Part shown: positions 54,117 through 64,000 of the stretch, one piece after another
Numbering within the stretch: position 1 is the stretch's first letter
How the letters are laid out: each line of letters starts with the position of its first letter
Source of the DNA: Strigamia acuminata
Taxonomy: Eukaryota; Arthropoda; Chilopoda; Geophilomorpha; Linotaeniidae
Assembly: GCA_949358305.1 (NCBI GenBank)
Contig: OX442314.1
Span: forward strand, 43,408,581 to 43,472,580
Direction of reading: 5' to 3'
Length of the DNA: 64,000 bases
Made by a program: the position numbers and the translations under genes
The notes under the pieces: generated by a model
Databases searched by the model: none
What the model saw: the letters and a program-made list of their open reading frames with translations, nothing else
What the model was told of the DNA's origin: nothing

Positions 54117-54340
54117 TGTGACGATTCTACTTTTGGTTGAATTATAAGCCATTAAACGAGATAAATCGGTCGGAACAAGACATTGCTAAACCTAACAATA
54201 ACCTAACCGAGATAAGCTACGAAATATGTGCAACGTGAATAAATAACCAGAATAGCAAATAACTTACGGTTTTCCATGTTTATTATCAATACAACTGGTT
54301 CTGGGTTCTGGGCATGTGTAAACATAACCGATCGTTTTTG
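54117..54340 (-). repeat. Partial relative of the 1755-bp LTR
   Basis: Starts TGTGACGATTCTACTTTTGG and follows the outer end of the 20249-22003 LTR with substitutions and small gaps (ATAACCTAACCGAGATAAGC, ATAACTTACGGTTTTC). Similarity fades by about 54340 and no right end with a duplication was found. It is an older, truncated or diverged copy. Confidence 0.6.
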
Positions 54341-56147
54341 ACGTTGCAATCGAATTCTTTCGAAGGTCGCCATGTCGTTTTTTCACTGTTCGATTGAATC
54401 TACGTTGGAACGACGTATCGTGGGCGGACATGAGTGTATCATGGTTTTGATTATACAATACGAATGTAAATATAATCAGGTATGTGTTTATTTTGTAAAT
54501 AAACTTTTAACACGAATAAACTTAAAAATGCATTGATTTGCCTAAAAAAGGTCTAACTTGCCTAAAAAAAGGTCTTTAATGCATGAAAATGTTTATAACT
54601 GCTTAAAAAAAATTTGTCGTTATTAAACCTGTTACTTTCTCTCCTAATTTTATGTTAAATGGGCCACACATAGTCTTTGCACTCGTTCCCGAAGCCTTCC
54701 AAGCCGGCCTCGCCATCAAACCGTATCAAACATTTTTTGCAAAGCAAAAGGTAGTTGTCACGTGATTTTTTTTTTATTTATTTATTTTTTTATAATATTT
54801 TTTTTTTTTTTTTTTTTTTTAAGGAATTTAAGTGAAGTCACATTATTCAGCAATAGTCATTCTGTCCAAAAGACTATTTATTTCTGTACTAAGCCGTGGA
54901 ATAGTAGGAAGTTTTCATTAGAAGCAACTCGCGCATTTCAATTCTTTTTAAGGTAATGACTTTGTGACCACAATCTTTTGCTATGCATAAAATGTTTGAT
55001 ACGGTTTGATTGCGAGGCCGGCTTGGAACAAAAAAATATATTTTTAGACTTTAAAATATAACTTAGCTAAAATATTAGACGCTTTTTAAAAAAAAACTTA
55101 GTCTATATTTTGAAAACTTATATTTTAAAGTTGTTAGCAATGAGAGAGCGGCTGACAAGAGAATTGACAACTGTTCTGGTTGGAAAATGTGCACAAACTG
55201 ATTTATTCGAGCTCTTTACAATTAAAAAGTAAACAAAACAATTCTCGAACTTAAAATGTTACGACTTCTTCAATTGGTTGGCTTGACGCGACGTCATCAA
55301 ACGACACCGACAGGTGCGCTACGTGGCAGGTGTTCGCCCCAGGCGCAAGGTCATCGCACAGACGTGAGGTCATCCTATGGCCTCACAAAAGTCTAAAAAT
55401 ATATTTTTTTGTTTCATTTCTTCTGGTAGAACTTACTGCTGCTATTCTCTTGGTTATTTTCTACTTTAGTATAAAGAAATTCTTACAATTCATCCAGAAT
55501 TGTATGTTAACTAAATTTCACGTCATTATGACGTAATTGTAAACTCTGCCAACGGAATTTTTTCTTTAAAGATCATAGGAAAAGAAATAAAAAATTTCTC
55601 TCATAGCTTTGAAATAACCATGTTAAATCAAAATAAATTAGGCGCATTCAATTCTAAATTACCAAATTCCGATTTCAAAAACTTGATTACAGAATCGGTT
55701 TTTAACTTTTAACGAGTTAAACAACTAAACATCTGTAATGCAGGGAAGCATTACATATTAGACTTCTAAATCCTGTCCCTCTGTCCCTAAATAAAACACC
55801 GAAATAAAAGAAGATACAGTAATTAAATAAAAAATAAAATTTTTGGCCAAAATAGAGCAACAACAAACCAAATCCCGCCAAAATTCGATCAAAAATGATC
55901 AAATTCGCGTAAGATAGCTCAACAACAAAAATATAAAAATAAATAATACTGTAATTTGTATTAACGACAATCAAAAATCTAATAGTTTTGCATTTTCCGC
56001 TACAAAGCCGTCGCCGGTTGCTAGGAGACAGCGAGACGGCTGCACTGTAATGCGCGTTGATTCGTTCGTAAATTGGTTGTTTTTTTTTGTTTGATACATT
56101 TAATCGGAAAACTTTTTGATTTGATTTGATTTATTGAAAAGAGGAGC
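54341..56147. other. MULE interior with small inverted repeats, no gene
   Basis: Holds a 330-bp inverted-repeat unit at about 54697-55027 (ends CCAAGCCGGCCTCGC and its complement, with an internal T-run). A neighbouring inverted repeat built on AAATATATTTTTAGACTTT lies at about 55028-55411. A stretch at 55615-55720 repeats directly at 59228-59345. No coding region is supported. Confidence 0.45.
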
Positions 56148-56255
56148 CAGGGCCGTTTCTACCTATGAGGCGAAGAGGCGGCCGCCAGGTGGCCATGCCG
56201 TGGTAAGTAACTTTACCAAGGCCGCCTCTTTGCCTCATAGGTAGAAACGGCCCTG
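56148..56255. mobile_element. hAT-type MITE, 108 bp, TSD AGAGGAGC
   Basis: Perfect 8-bp duplication AGAGGAGC at 56140-56147 and 56256-56263. The 36-bp terminal inverted repeats start CAGGGCCGTTTCTACC and differ at one position. The CAGGG start, the 8-bp duplication and the lack of coding sequence fit a hAT MITE. Confidence 0.85.
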
Positions 56256-56696
56256 AGAGGAGCGAAAAGTGTATCTTAATTATGCGTTTTTAAGATTTTT
56301 CATTCGAAATTCGAAAGTTAGATTACATTGCATCTGCCATGCGGCTAAAAGTTATTCATTTAAAATGGGTACATAACCTTTTTTAAGGTTATTTCAAAGC
56401 TATGAGAGAAATTTTTTATTGCTCTTCCTATGACCTTAAAGGATTTTGAAGAGATTTGAATTTTTTTCCATCGTTTTTTGAATAAAACTCATTTTTTTGC
56501 GGTTTTTTTTAAAAATAAAATTGAATTTTTCATCAATTTTGAATTAAATTGAGTTTTTAAAAAAATGTTTTTGAATCAAATTGAATTCTCAAAAGATTTA
56601 CATGAGGCTTTGTGATGTTATTTTGTAAATTTTTAATTTATTAATTCTTTATTAATTCTTTTAATTTTACAGCGGATATCAATATCAAATACAGAC

Positions 56697-57600
56697 ATGC
56701 AAGCCACTATCATCGAAGGATTCCGAAAGAATTCTAAGCTGTATTTAATAGATGGACTACTCTATAGGCGCGATTCCTCAAAGGACAATAAAGCATACCT
56801 GTCGTGCAATGACAGAGCTTGTAGTGGAAGGGCGATTTTGCAAACAATCACAAATGAATCACTAATTTCAAAAGAACATAATTTAGCACATCTGGATGCA
56901 CACGTAGATGTAGCAAACAGGCAGTTTGCAGTTGTCGTTAAAACACGTGCTGAAGAAGAACCTTCAGTTAGCTTACGCACCATTTACCATGCCGCTGGTT
57001 TAGAGATCCCTGAAGCAACGACATCATTCAGGTCTGCGGAGTCGGGAATGGCAAAGAGGCGGCGTCTGAATTTCCCAGTATTGCCTGACACTTCAGAGGA
57101 GTTAGCCCAGCTGTTACCCGAAATAATGCATGGCCAAACGATTGGAGAAGAGATTTTTTTTCGAGAGCGACTGGTTGCGGGTGATGTAGAGATGTTAGTT
57201 TTCGCAGGGCCTCGAATGGTCACTGCCGCGACGAATGCTACGCTTTACCAGATGGATGGGACATTTACAGTTGTTCCGTTACCTTATTACCAACTGTTCA
57301 CCATATTCGCCATTACGAACGGATTTGCACTGCCTGTTCTGTTTGTGCTTATGACAGGCAAGACCCAGGCTGCGTACGAGACTTTGCTACGGTATGCAAA
57401 GAGCCTTAACTTAATGCGAGCTCAGGACCTAACCATTATCACCGACTTCGAGACAGGCTTGCTGCCAGCCATTCACCAACAGCTGCCTAATGCCCGGCAC
57501 CACGGCTGCTACTTCCACTATTGCCAGGCTCTCTGGAGGAAAGTTCAAAGTCTGCGAATGATAAGAGAATACCGAACTGTGGTTGAGATCAAAAGCATCG
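56697..57600 (+). CDS. FLYWCH-MULE transposase, truncated after the core
   Basis: The exon starts after a TTTTACAG acceptor at about 56672. Residues 1-80 form a FLYWCH zinc finger (LYLIDGLLYRRD, YLSC...CSGRA, H.DAH). Residues about 180-280 form the MULE DDE domain: MDGTF (first Asp), then TGKTQAAYETLLRY, TIITDFET (second Asp), LLPAIHQQL and a GCYFHYCQALW zinc-like segment. The usual several hundred residues after this are missing. From about 57583 the transposase frame runs into a low-complexity Cys/Thr repeat while a neighbouring frame opens into a RING. The enzyme would cut and move the element, but this copy looks internally deleted. The third catalytic acid is not identifiable. Confidence 0.78.
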
Positions 57601-57984
57601 ATTGTTGTACCCGCACCGATTGTTGTACCCGCACCGATTGTTGTACCCGCACCAATGCCTGTTGCTCGGCCACGCCCAAACACGCGCGCCCGTGTGCGAG
57701 ATGCAAATGTAGTACCACCTGTAGTTGCGCCACGAGATGCAAATGTAGTACCACCTGTAGTTGCTCCACGAGATGCAGACGACATGAACTGCATAATATG
57801 TCTAACTGCCAGAAAGAATGCCATTTTTCTGCCATGTGCACATGGCCACTGCTGCTTGCCTTGCAGTGAGCGGGTGATGCGTGGAGAATATACGGATGCC
57901 GCGGGAGTTCAGCGTGTGGGTAGAAGACCTCATTGCCCCTTCTGCCGTGGTCGCGTGGTTAGCGTGCTCAGAATTTTTCTCTAA
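57583..57984 (+). CDS. RING-finger domain encoded at the 3' end of the MULE transposase locus
   Basis: A 133-codon frame, +1 relative to the transposase. It has VVPAPI repeats and two ARDANVVPPVVAP-like repeats, then a C3HC4 RING: CIIC, PCAHGHCCLPC, SERVM, CPFC, ending LRIFL. The finger is the same family as that in the 11406-12537 element (PCAHLFFCAAC, SERVM, CPYC). Separation from the core by a short low-complexity repeat and a frame change suggests an internal deletion fused them here. Ubiquitin-ligase activity is inferred from the fold only. Confidence 0.72.
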   Translation: MRSKASIVVPAPIVVPAPIVVPAPMPVARPRPNTRARVRDANVVPPVVAPRDANVVPPVVAPRDADDMNCIICLTARKNAIFLPCAHGHCCLPCSERVMRGEYTDAAGVQRVGRRPHCPFCRGRVVSVLRIFL

Positions 57985-59372
57985 GATGTCATTTTCTTTT
58001 TTTACATAATAAACATTATATTCCAATATTTTAAAACCGCAATAAACAATTTAAAACTGCTAGAATTCATTCGAAATTGGAATAAAAACATGAAATTAGT
58101 GCATTATTTGCCTCTTTAACTTCCTTGACCGCAACACTCCGAAGTGCTTCAAATTTCCCACTCACTTTGTAAGCGTTTTAAATACACACTAGGCTCGTTT
58201 GAGAAAATGATTTGTCCGTGTCCTCGTTCACTTTTCGATCTGCGCGACGGTCGACAGTCGATGGCTGACGGCCGTCGGACGTCGTACGTCGACTGTCGAC
58301 CGTCAACTGTCGAATGTCGTGGCCGTCAGCTGAAGACTGTCGCGTCCGTCGGATGACAACAGCTGACGGTCAATCATGCTTTATTAGTTCGTTAGTTCAT
58401 TTTTAACTTTGCTAAATGTTTTTTCATTCTTGTACAGTCACATCTTATTATTTCATTCGGTTTTGTTCCAATCAATAAATAAATAAATACTCTTAATTTA
58501 AGAAAAAAAATTCAATATTATATTTATTCGCATTAAATTACAATTTGTATGCAAATTAAACAATTTTGCTAGATGAGCAAAAAGACACTCAGATGTGCGA
58601 TCACATACTATTTGCTATGGCGTATTGGCGAAGGAAATGCTTTTAACGACGATGGATTTAATTAAGCGTTGTTCAACAGCAAAAACAATTTTACAATGCT
58701 GGCATATGTGGATCTGTGTGGATGTTAAAGCAAATATCGTGTGTTATGTGAAAAATAGAAAATTACAGCAAATAATCCAAAATACCAGCATCCAAAAATT
58801 TTAAAAAATTAAAAAAAAAATAGCCGAAAATTATCAAAATAACCTGAAGTAACACCAAATAACAACAAAAAAATTACCGAAAATAACAGAAAATAACAGA
58901 GAATCATCAAAAATTACCAAAAAAATAGAAAAAAAATTGACGGTTTTAGGATTTAGTGTATTATTTTGGTGGTGATAAGTTGGCAGTAAAAACCTTAGCG
59001 GTTTGGAATGGGTGGTGGTGTTGTGCTATGCTATGCAGCTAAAACAGCTTTACATGACACTTTACAATAATTAAATGCACATATTTAAAATATTTAAAAA
59101 AAATTATAAGTACCGGTATACATTATAAATACACCATAATTTGTGATAAAAGATGTTGTAGATGTGTATGTTTTGTGATGTTAAACGACTTTTGAATGCA
59201 GCTATTGTGTACTTTTTAAAAATCTTCATAATAACCATGTTAAATCAAAATAAATTAGGCGCATTCAATTCTAAATTACAAAAATCCGATTTCAAAAACT
59301 TGATTACAGAATTGGTTTTTAACTTTGAACGAGTTAAAAACCGATAATCAAGTTTTTGATTATCTATTTAAA
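57985..59372. other. MULE interior, palindromic GC-rich cluster
   Basis: At 58235-58370 repeated GTCGAC/GACGGTC words form several overlapping hairpins (for example CGTACGTCGACTGTCGACCG). The remainder is AT-rich, with the direct repeat of 55615-55720 at 59228-59345. No gene is recognised. Confidence 0.45.
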
Positions 59373-60918
59373 TTATTATTTATTTTTTAAAGACCTGAGA
59401 ACCGACCAAACACTGCCCGCATTTGCGCGATCGAATGCAGCCAAACATCCGCCGCATTCGATCGCCCAAATACGGCCGGTGTTTGGCTGTATTCGATCGC
59501 CCAAATACGGCGGGTGTTTAGCTGTATTCGATCGCGCAAATGCGGCGGGTGTTTGGCTGTATTCGATCGCCCAAATACGGCGGGTGTTTAGCTGTATTCG
59601 ATCGCGCAAATGCGGCGGGTGTTTGGCTGTATTCGATCGCCCAAATACGGCGGGTGTTTAGCTGTATTCGATCGCGCAAATGCGGCATGTGTAAAAATCG
59701 ATTGGTACTGTTGCGGATCAGCTAGCAATACGTTCTTGTAGCCTACCAATATTAGGCCAATATTGGCTTTAGCACTGTGACATCCGGTCACTTCTCGCCT
59801 GGCATCACGTCCACAGTTCGTTTGCTTTAGGGAATCACGTCCACTCAACGTTCTGTTTAATTCGTCTTATTTAAACAGCAGAACTTCCTAAATAAATCAG
59901 TCGACCAGTTTAAACAAACCAAGCAAACCAAGCACTTTAAATACACACTCGGCTCGTTCAATTTCAATTCGCCATTGGAAACGCAAAACCCTTTTCAATG
60001 GCGAAATTCAGCACACACATATTCGCCATTGGTCACGTTTTTGCGTTTCCAACGGCGAAATTCAGCACACACATATTCGCCATTGGTCACGTTTTTGCGT
60101 TTCCAACGGCGAAATTCAGCACACACATATTTGCCATTGGTCACGTTTTTGCGTTTCCAATGGCGAAATTCAGCACACACATATTCGCCATTGGTCACGT
60201 TTTTGCGTTTCCAATGGCGAAATTCAGCACACACATATTCGCCATTGGTCACGTTTTTGCGTTTCCAATGGCGAAATTCAGCACACACATATTCGCCATT
60301 GGTCACGTTTTTGCGTTTCCAATGGCGAAATTCAGCACACACATATTCGCCATTGGTCACGTTTTTGCGTTTCCAATGGCGAAATTCAGCACACACATAT
60401 TCGCCATTGGTCACGTTTTTGCGTTTCCAATGGCGAAATTCAGCACACACATATTCGCCATTGGTCACGTTTTTGCGTTTCCAATGGCGAAATTCAGCAC
60501 ACACATATTCGCCATTGGTCACGTTTTTGCGTTTCCAATGGCGAAATTCAGCACACACATATTCGCCATTGGTCACGTTTTTGCGTTTCCAATGGCGAAA
60601 TTCAGCACACACATATTCGCCATTGGTCACGTTTTTGCGTTTCCAATGGCGAATTTCAACATGCACATATTCGCCATTGGAAGCGTAAAAACGTTCCCAA
60701 TGGCGAATTTTACATTAAAAACAAATCTCCCACATTCGCCCTTGGAAACAGAAAATATCTTTCCAATGGCGAATGTGGGAAATAAAACATTCCTGCACTC
60801 AAAAAACGTTTCCAATGGCGAATTTAATAAAATTTGCCATTGGAAACGTCAAAATAGGTTTCTAAAGGCGAATTTCCAAAATTCGCCCTTAGACGATTCG
60901 CCGTTGGAACAGGTACCC
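59373..60918 (-). repeat. Right inverted terminal arm of the MULE
   Basis: Mirror image of the left arm: 35-bp units (about 59420-59690), a single-copy stretch, a 54-bp array of about 13 units (59968-60660), then about 250 bp of diverged units (GGCGAAT/ATTCGCC pairs) to the tip. It is slightly longer than the left arm because of the outer part. Confidence 0.85.
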
Positions 60919-60959
60919 GTTATGAATTTAACGGTTAAATTTAGGGAGAGAAAAGGAGA

Positions 60960-61830
60960 AAGAATTGGAAATGAAGCAAGTGAGCGGCTGCACTCACTCG
61001 AAACAAAGGAAAGTGCGCGCACAACGACGGTTGATCGTTGAGCGCGAGTATTTGGCGCGCAACAAACGACGGTTTGTTGCGCTGGAAAAATGGCGAGTTA
61101 GACTTGCCTGAGAAATATTATTTCTCGTTGAAAACGATGACTTTTTATTCGTAAGCTCCGGAGTAAAGCTCGCAGGTGGCTTACGAATATCGGCGATGGT
61201 TCACGGCGAGAAGTTTGCCGTTGACGACGACGATGAGTCTCGGAACAAGTCAACGAGACTCACAATAATCAGCAACGAGCGGTACAAATTCCTTCGCTCG
61301 TTCGATGGCGATCAACTGTAAACTCCGGAGGAAGCTCGCGGTGGTTTACAGTCTTCTCACGATGGTACAGGAGCAAGGTTTGCTCGATCGACGATGGCGA
61401 GTCTCGAGGAGACTCAACGATGGCCGACGGTGAGCGGGTTTTCTCGGGCGTTACACGAGATTCGTAGTCAGAGCGCAAATGTGGCTGGTTCCACCGATAA
61501 AACGGTGGAAACAGCAGAATCTCAACTCACCAAAACGTGTAACACGGTCAGCACTAGAATCCTTTTGTTTGAAGTTCTCAGCGATGATCATTTGTGTTGT
61601 TGTTGTTAGTGTGTGTGTGTCAAGAGTGAGTCAAACCGCCAAAATTTGGGGTTTTATGCACTCTCTGATCCTGCGCACCAAATATGCGCAGAGTGTTGAT
61701 TTTGGTGCAATACAGGATGTATTACATCACCATCATCACTCTGATGTAATGCTTTGGCCCAAAGAGGGTAAAGTGTGCCTGAGGGATTTCCGCTCTCAAG
61801 TCACACTTTTGGCGTGTGCCATATTAAACA
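60960..61830 (+). repeat. Dispersed repeat family R1, copy 3
   Basis: The longest of three copies, with GGCGCGCAACAAACG, two CTCCGGAG blocks, AAACCGCCAAAATTTGGGG and GTGTGCC...TCACACTT. It begins about 40 bp outside the MULE. Confidence 0.6.
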
Positions 61831-62663
61831 ATTAAATAATTATTTAAGTGTAGCAATTCTGCACCTGCAGGCCTGGCACACTGTGAAAACTAATGTTTTG
61901 GTAAAATATTTTATTGTTGAATTTTTATTAAAAGGTTTTGGGAATTTTTGTATTAATTAAAATAGGTGATGGTGAATTTGGATTTTTTAGTGTTTTCTAT
62001 TTTTAATTGTTTACTTGAAGATTTTGAAGGGAAAAAAGTGAGTCATTGTTAAAAAAGGGAACTTTTTGTCCTGTTTTCCGAGAACTTGTTAATTTTCACC
62101 AGATGTGGTGACATGCATTGTTTTGGGTTTTTGACCTTTTTTCTGTCTTTTGTTCTTGATTCCAAGAACAAACCAATTATCTGTAGCATAAAAGTAGTTT
62201 TCTTTGCTTAAATAAATCAGTACAACATTTTACCTCAACTGAGGAGAGTTACTTGTGTCAAGCAGCTAAAAAATCACTTGTATTCGCAAACACTGAACCA
62301 GAAAGAAACTTGGACAATTTTCGAGACATTGAATTTGGAGACCGTTTATTTCATCAAAAAGGAACTTTAACATTTTACGTTTGTGGATTTCACACACACT
62401 TCGGATTTTTCCCCAAATAGGGGTGAAAATATGAGAGGGCAGTTCTCCTCTCCTCATTATGTAATTTGGTTTGGCGTGCGCCAAACCAAACAAAACAAAC
62501 AAACAAACAAAATAATACAATTTCTTCCGTGGTGACCATTTATTTAATAAAAGCACATAAAATTACTAAATAACGACTCAGGGTCACCACAAGCTTAAAT
62601 TGATTTTCTGGTATAAGGAAAAAGTAAAACAAAACAAAACAACTAAAGTTTCAAGTGAGCCAG
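61831..62663. other. Intergenic, nothing firm
   Basis: AT-rich, without a supported gene. The right end (from about 62592) matches the exon-like AAGCTTxAATTGATTTTCTGG stretch at 12926. Confidence 0.4.
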
Positions 62664-63022
62664 ATTTATTCACTAATTCCTGTCAAGAAAACCGTCTAGC
62701 ACACAACTACGCTGTTTTCTCGTGTAATAAGAATTTTTACCGGTATCATGAAAGGCGATGGGCAATTTGGCGACTGCAAAGAAATGTGGTCCCAAATTGG
62801 CGATTTTCTAAGAAGTAACAATAAAGAATACAAGATATACAGAGTATGAATTTTTATTTTATTAAAAGGCTGATGAACTTTTAAGCAAATAATTGACGGA
62901 GGTTGTTGCACTTTTTTACTTCTTCGCCACACACATGGCATTTTAGTTGAACGTCCGCTTGGACTGCCCTCTTTGCACACGCTGCACAAACCATGTGTCC
63001 GCACTTGTACAATATATTGCAC
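62664..63022. pseudogene. Fourth module remnant: channel tail (+) and RING tail (-)
   Basis: 62664-62732 repeats the last part of channel exon 6 with changes. 62883-63022 on the minus strand encodes the second half of the RING (KCGHMVCAAC, CHVC, LRQLFA) with its stop codon. It is cut at 63022, where the repeat shared with 47055 begins. Same tail-to-tail order as the other modules. Confidence 0.7.
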
Positions 63023-63023
63023 A

Positions 63024-63516
63024 GGCGAAGTTTAATGTCATGTATTTAAATGTAGTGCATGAAGTTAGTATTAATTCTACGAAATGGTTGGCTGGCGTCA
63101 TGGAAAACACTTAAAACTCGGCGGGCGAATGGTTTATGCTGGAGATTTGGAAGAAACACAACGTCTAGCAAAAAGGAAATCTTCATTCCACTATGCTGGC
63201 AAGGCTTAGGACAACGTGAAGATTTGTGTGTTCTGTTTCTACAGCAACGTTATAATGCATGAATAAATGTGATAGCAAACGGCAGTGCGGAACTTCACTT
63301 GATTTTTGTGCAATCATCGTGTGTGTTTGAGTGTGTTTCTGTATCCAAATGAAATCGAAGTGTCAGTCACAAAAGTACAAGCACGAAATAAACAGAAACA
63401 CTACAGCTGTATTCGAAAATCATGTTGAAAAATGCGATTAAAATTTAAAAATGACTTTTCGTATGCAGCTACTGAATCCATTTCGAAATCCATCTAAATT
63501 TTGTCTCCTTACTCAG
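63024..63516. repeat. Segmental repeat shared with 47055-47310, leading into channel exon 5
   Basis: Same as the block at 47055, with about 130 bp inserted near 63077-63250. It then continues through GAAATCGAAGTGTCAGTCAC (channel exon 4 end) to the exon 5 acceptor. Confidence 0.55.
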
Positions 63517-64000
63517 TTTAACTACCTAAATCTCGCTCAAAATCCTTGCGTGCAAATCGAGTGTCTCAACATCAGCACAAACGCGTATTTGAACAACTAC
63601 AAAGCCGAATGCAAGTAAATGTCATCAGTCATCGTAATTCAATGTAAATATTAAAATTAACTTACCGTAACCTTTTTTTCTCAGACGGCCCTTGTTCGAG
63701 TCGGAGTTGGCATACAGCGACAGGAAGACGTGCTCCTGTGCAAACACTTGCAATCAAACCAAATACTCGATCGTCCGAGTGGTCAACTAAGTGAGATCAC
63801 TCGACAATCTTTACGTCCCAATGTTTTTCAGCTCAAACAACAAACAAATCGTGTCGAAATTCTTCTTCTATCCCCTCTCTTCCCTCGTCTCCGATCTGGG
63901 CGGCAACATCGGCCTCTTTCTCGGCATCTCTCTCTTCTCTACGCTAACAAGTTCCTCGCAATTCATTCGACGATTCCCGTCAAGAAAACCGTCTCGCACA
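63517..64000 (+). pseudogene. DEG/ENaC copy D, last two exons, broken, runs off the window
   Basis: Exon 5 equivalent 63517-63614 carries a 12-bp in-frame deletion and one Cys-to-Ser change. The exon 6 equivalent from 63685 lacks about 70 bp between the YxD and KTCSC segments. It has an in-frame TAA at 63788-63790 where other copies have a Gln codon. Splice sites and the downstream DLGGNIGLFLGIS region remain. The frame is cut by the window edge. Confidence 0.78.

Larger units (their letters stand above)
49093..60918 (+). mobile_element. Mutator-like (MULE) DNA transposon, 11.8 kb, TSD GTTATGAA
   Basis: Flanked by a perfect 8-bp duplication, GTTATGAA, at 49085-49092 and 60919-60926. Inverted termini start GGGGTGCCGTTCCAACGG (left) and the near-identical complement (right). 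The arms run about 49093-50517 and 59373-60918. Each arm has an outer part, an array of 54-bp repeats and an array of 35-bp repeats, in mirror order. The interior (8.9 kb) holds a FLYWCH-MULE transposase, a RING frame, a hAT MITE and several unidentified segments. Terminal arms with satellite-like arrays recall foldback elements; TSD length and transposase indicate MULE. Confidence 0.85.

Noticed and set aside
49250-60660. CRISPR-like look of the regular repeats
   Set aside because: Units are contiguous with no unique spacers and the genome is eukaryotic with introns. These are transposon arm satellites.

Overview
This is eukaryotic, AT-rich, repeat-dense DNA. Coding sequence is broken by short GT-AG introns (mostly about 50-120 bp). 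The host genes are animal families: DEG/ENaC (pickpocket-like) cation channels, TIPIN, an SRPK-type kinase and a SERTA-like protein. A DEG/ENaC expansion with short introns suggests an arthropod or another ecdysozoan, but the lineage cannot be fixed from the sequence.

Layout. (1) 0-14.4 kb and 62.6-64 kb hold a repeated module made of a DEG/ENaC gene (+) facing a proline-rich RING gene (-), tail to tail. The 467-2013 channel gene is complete (six exons, 398 aa) and its RING partner is broken by a solo LTR. A second module has a partial channel gene and an intact RING gene. Others are remnants, and a channel pseudogene runs off the right edge. A SERTA-like gene and its neighbour, an SRPK kinase fragment and a small Mutator-derived element lie among them. 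(2) 16.3-43.3 kb is one host locus. It appears to encode two DEG/ENaC subunits in a single reading frame, and about 21 kb of it is two LTR retrotransposons. A 16.4-kb Ty3/gypsy element (20249-36675; gag, pol, a third ORF, 1755-bp LTRs) sits exactly at a splice acceptor. It carries a nested 1.8-kb gag-only LTR element (32702-34540). A 4.7-kb non-autonomous LTR element (38378-43099) splits the last exon. LTR pairs match wherever I compared them, so these insertions look recent. (3) 43.4-47.3 kb has a 25-bp minisatellite, an unknown two-exon gene end, a copia-like LTR abutting a TIPIN gene, and a PP1 phosphatase pseudogene. (4) 49093-60918 is an 11.8-kb Mutator-like (MULE) transposon. It has a perfect 8-bp target duplication, about 1.4-1.5-kb inverted termini built of 54-bp and 35-bp tandem repeats, a FLYWCH-MULE transposase and a RING domain.

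Main points. Two independent MULE derivatives here carry the same RING family next to transposase sequence, which suggests a FLYWCH-MULE-RING transposase. The LTR families that insert at GRTT sites bring their own GT...CAG ends, so one host insertion can plausibly be spliced out as an intron. The tandem-subunit DEG/ENaC gene is supported by continuous frame and by matching intron phases.
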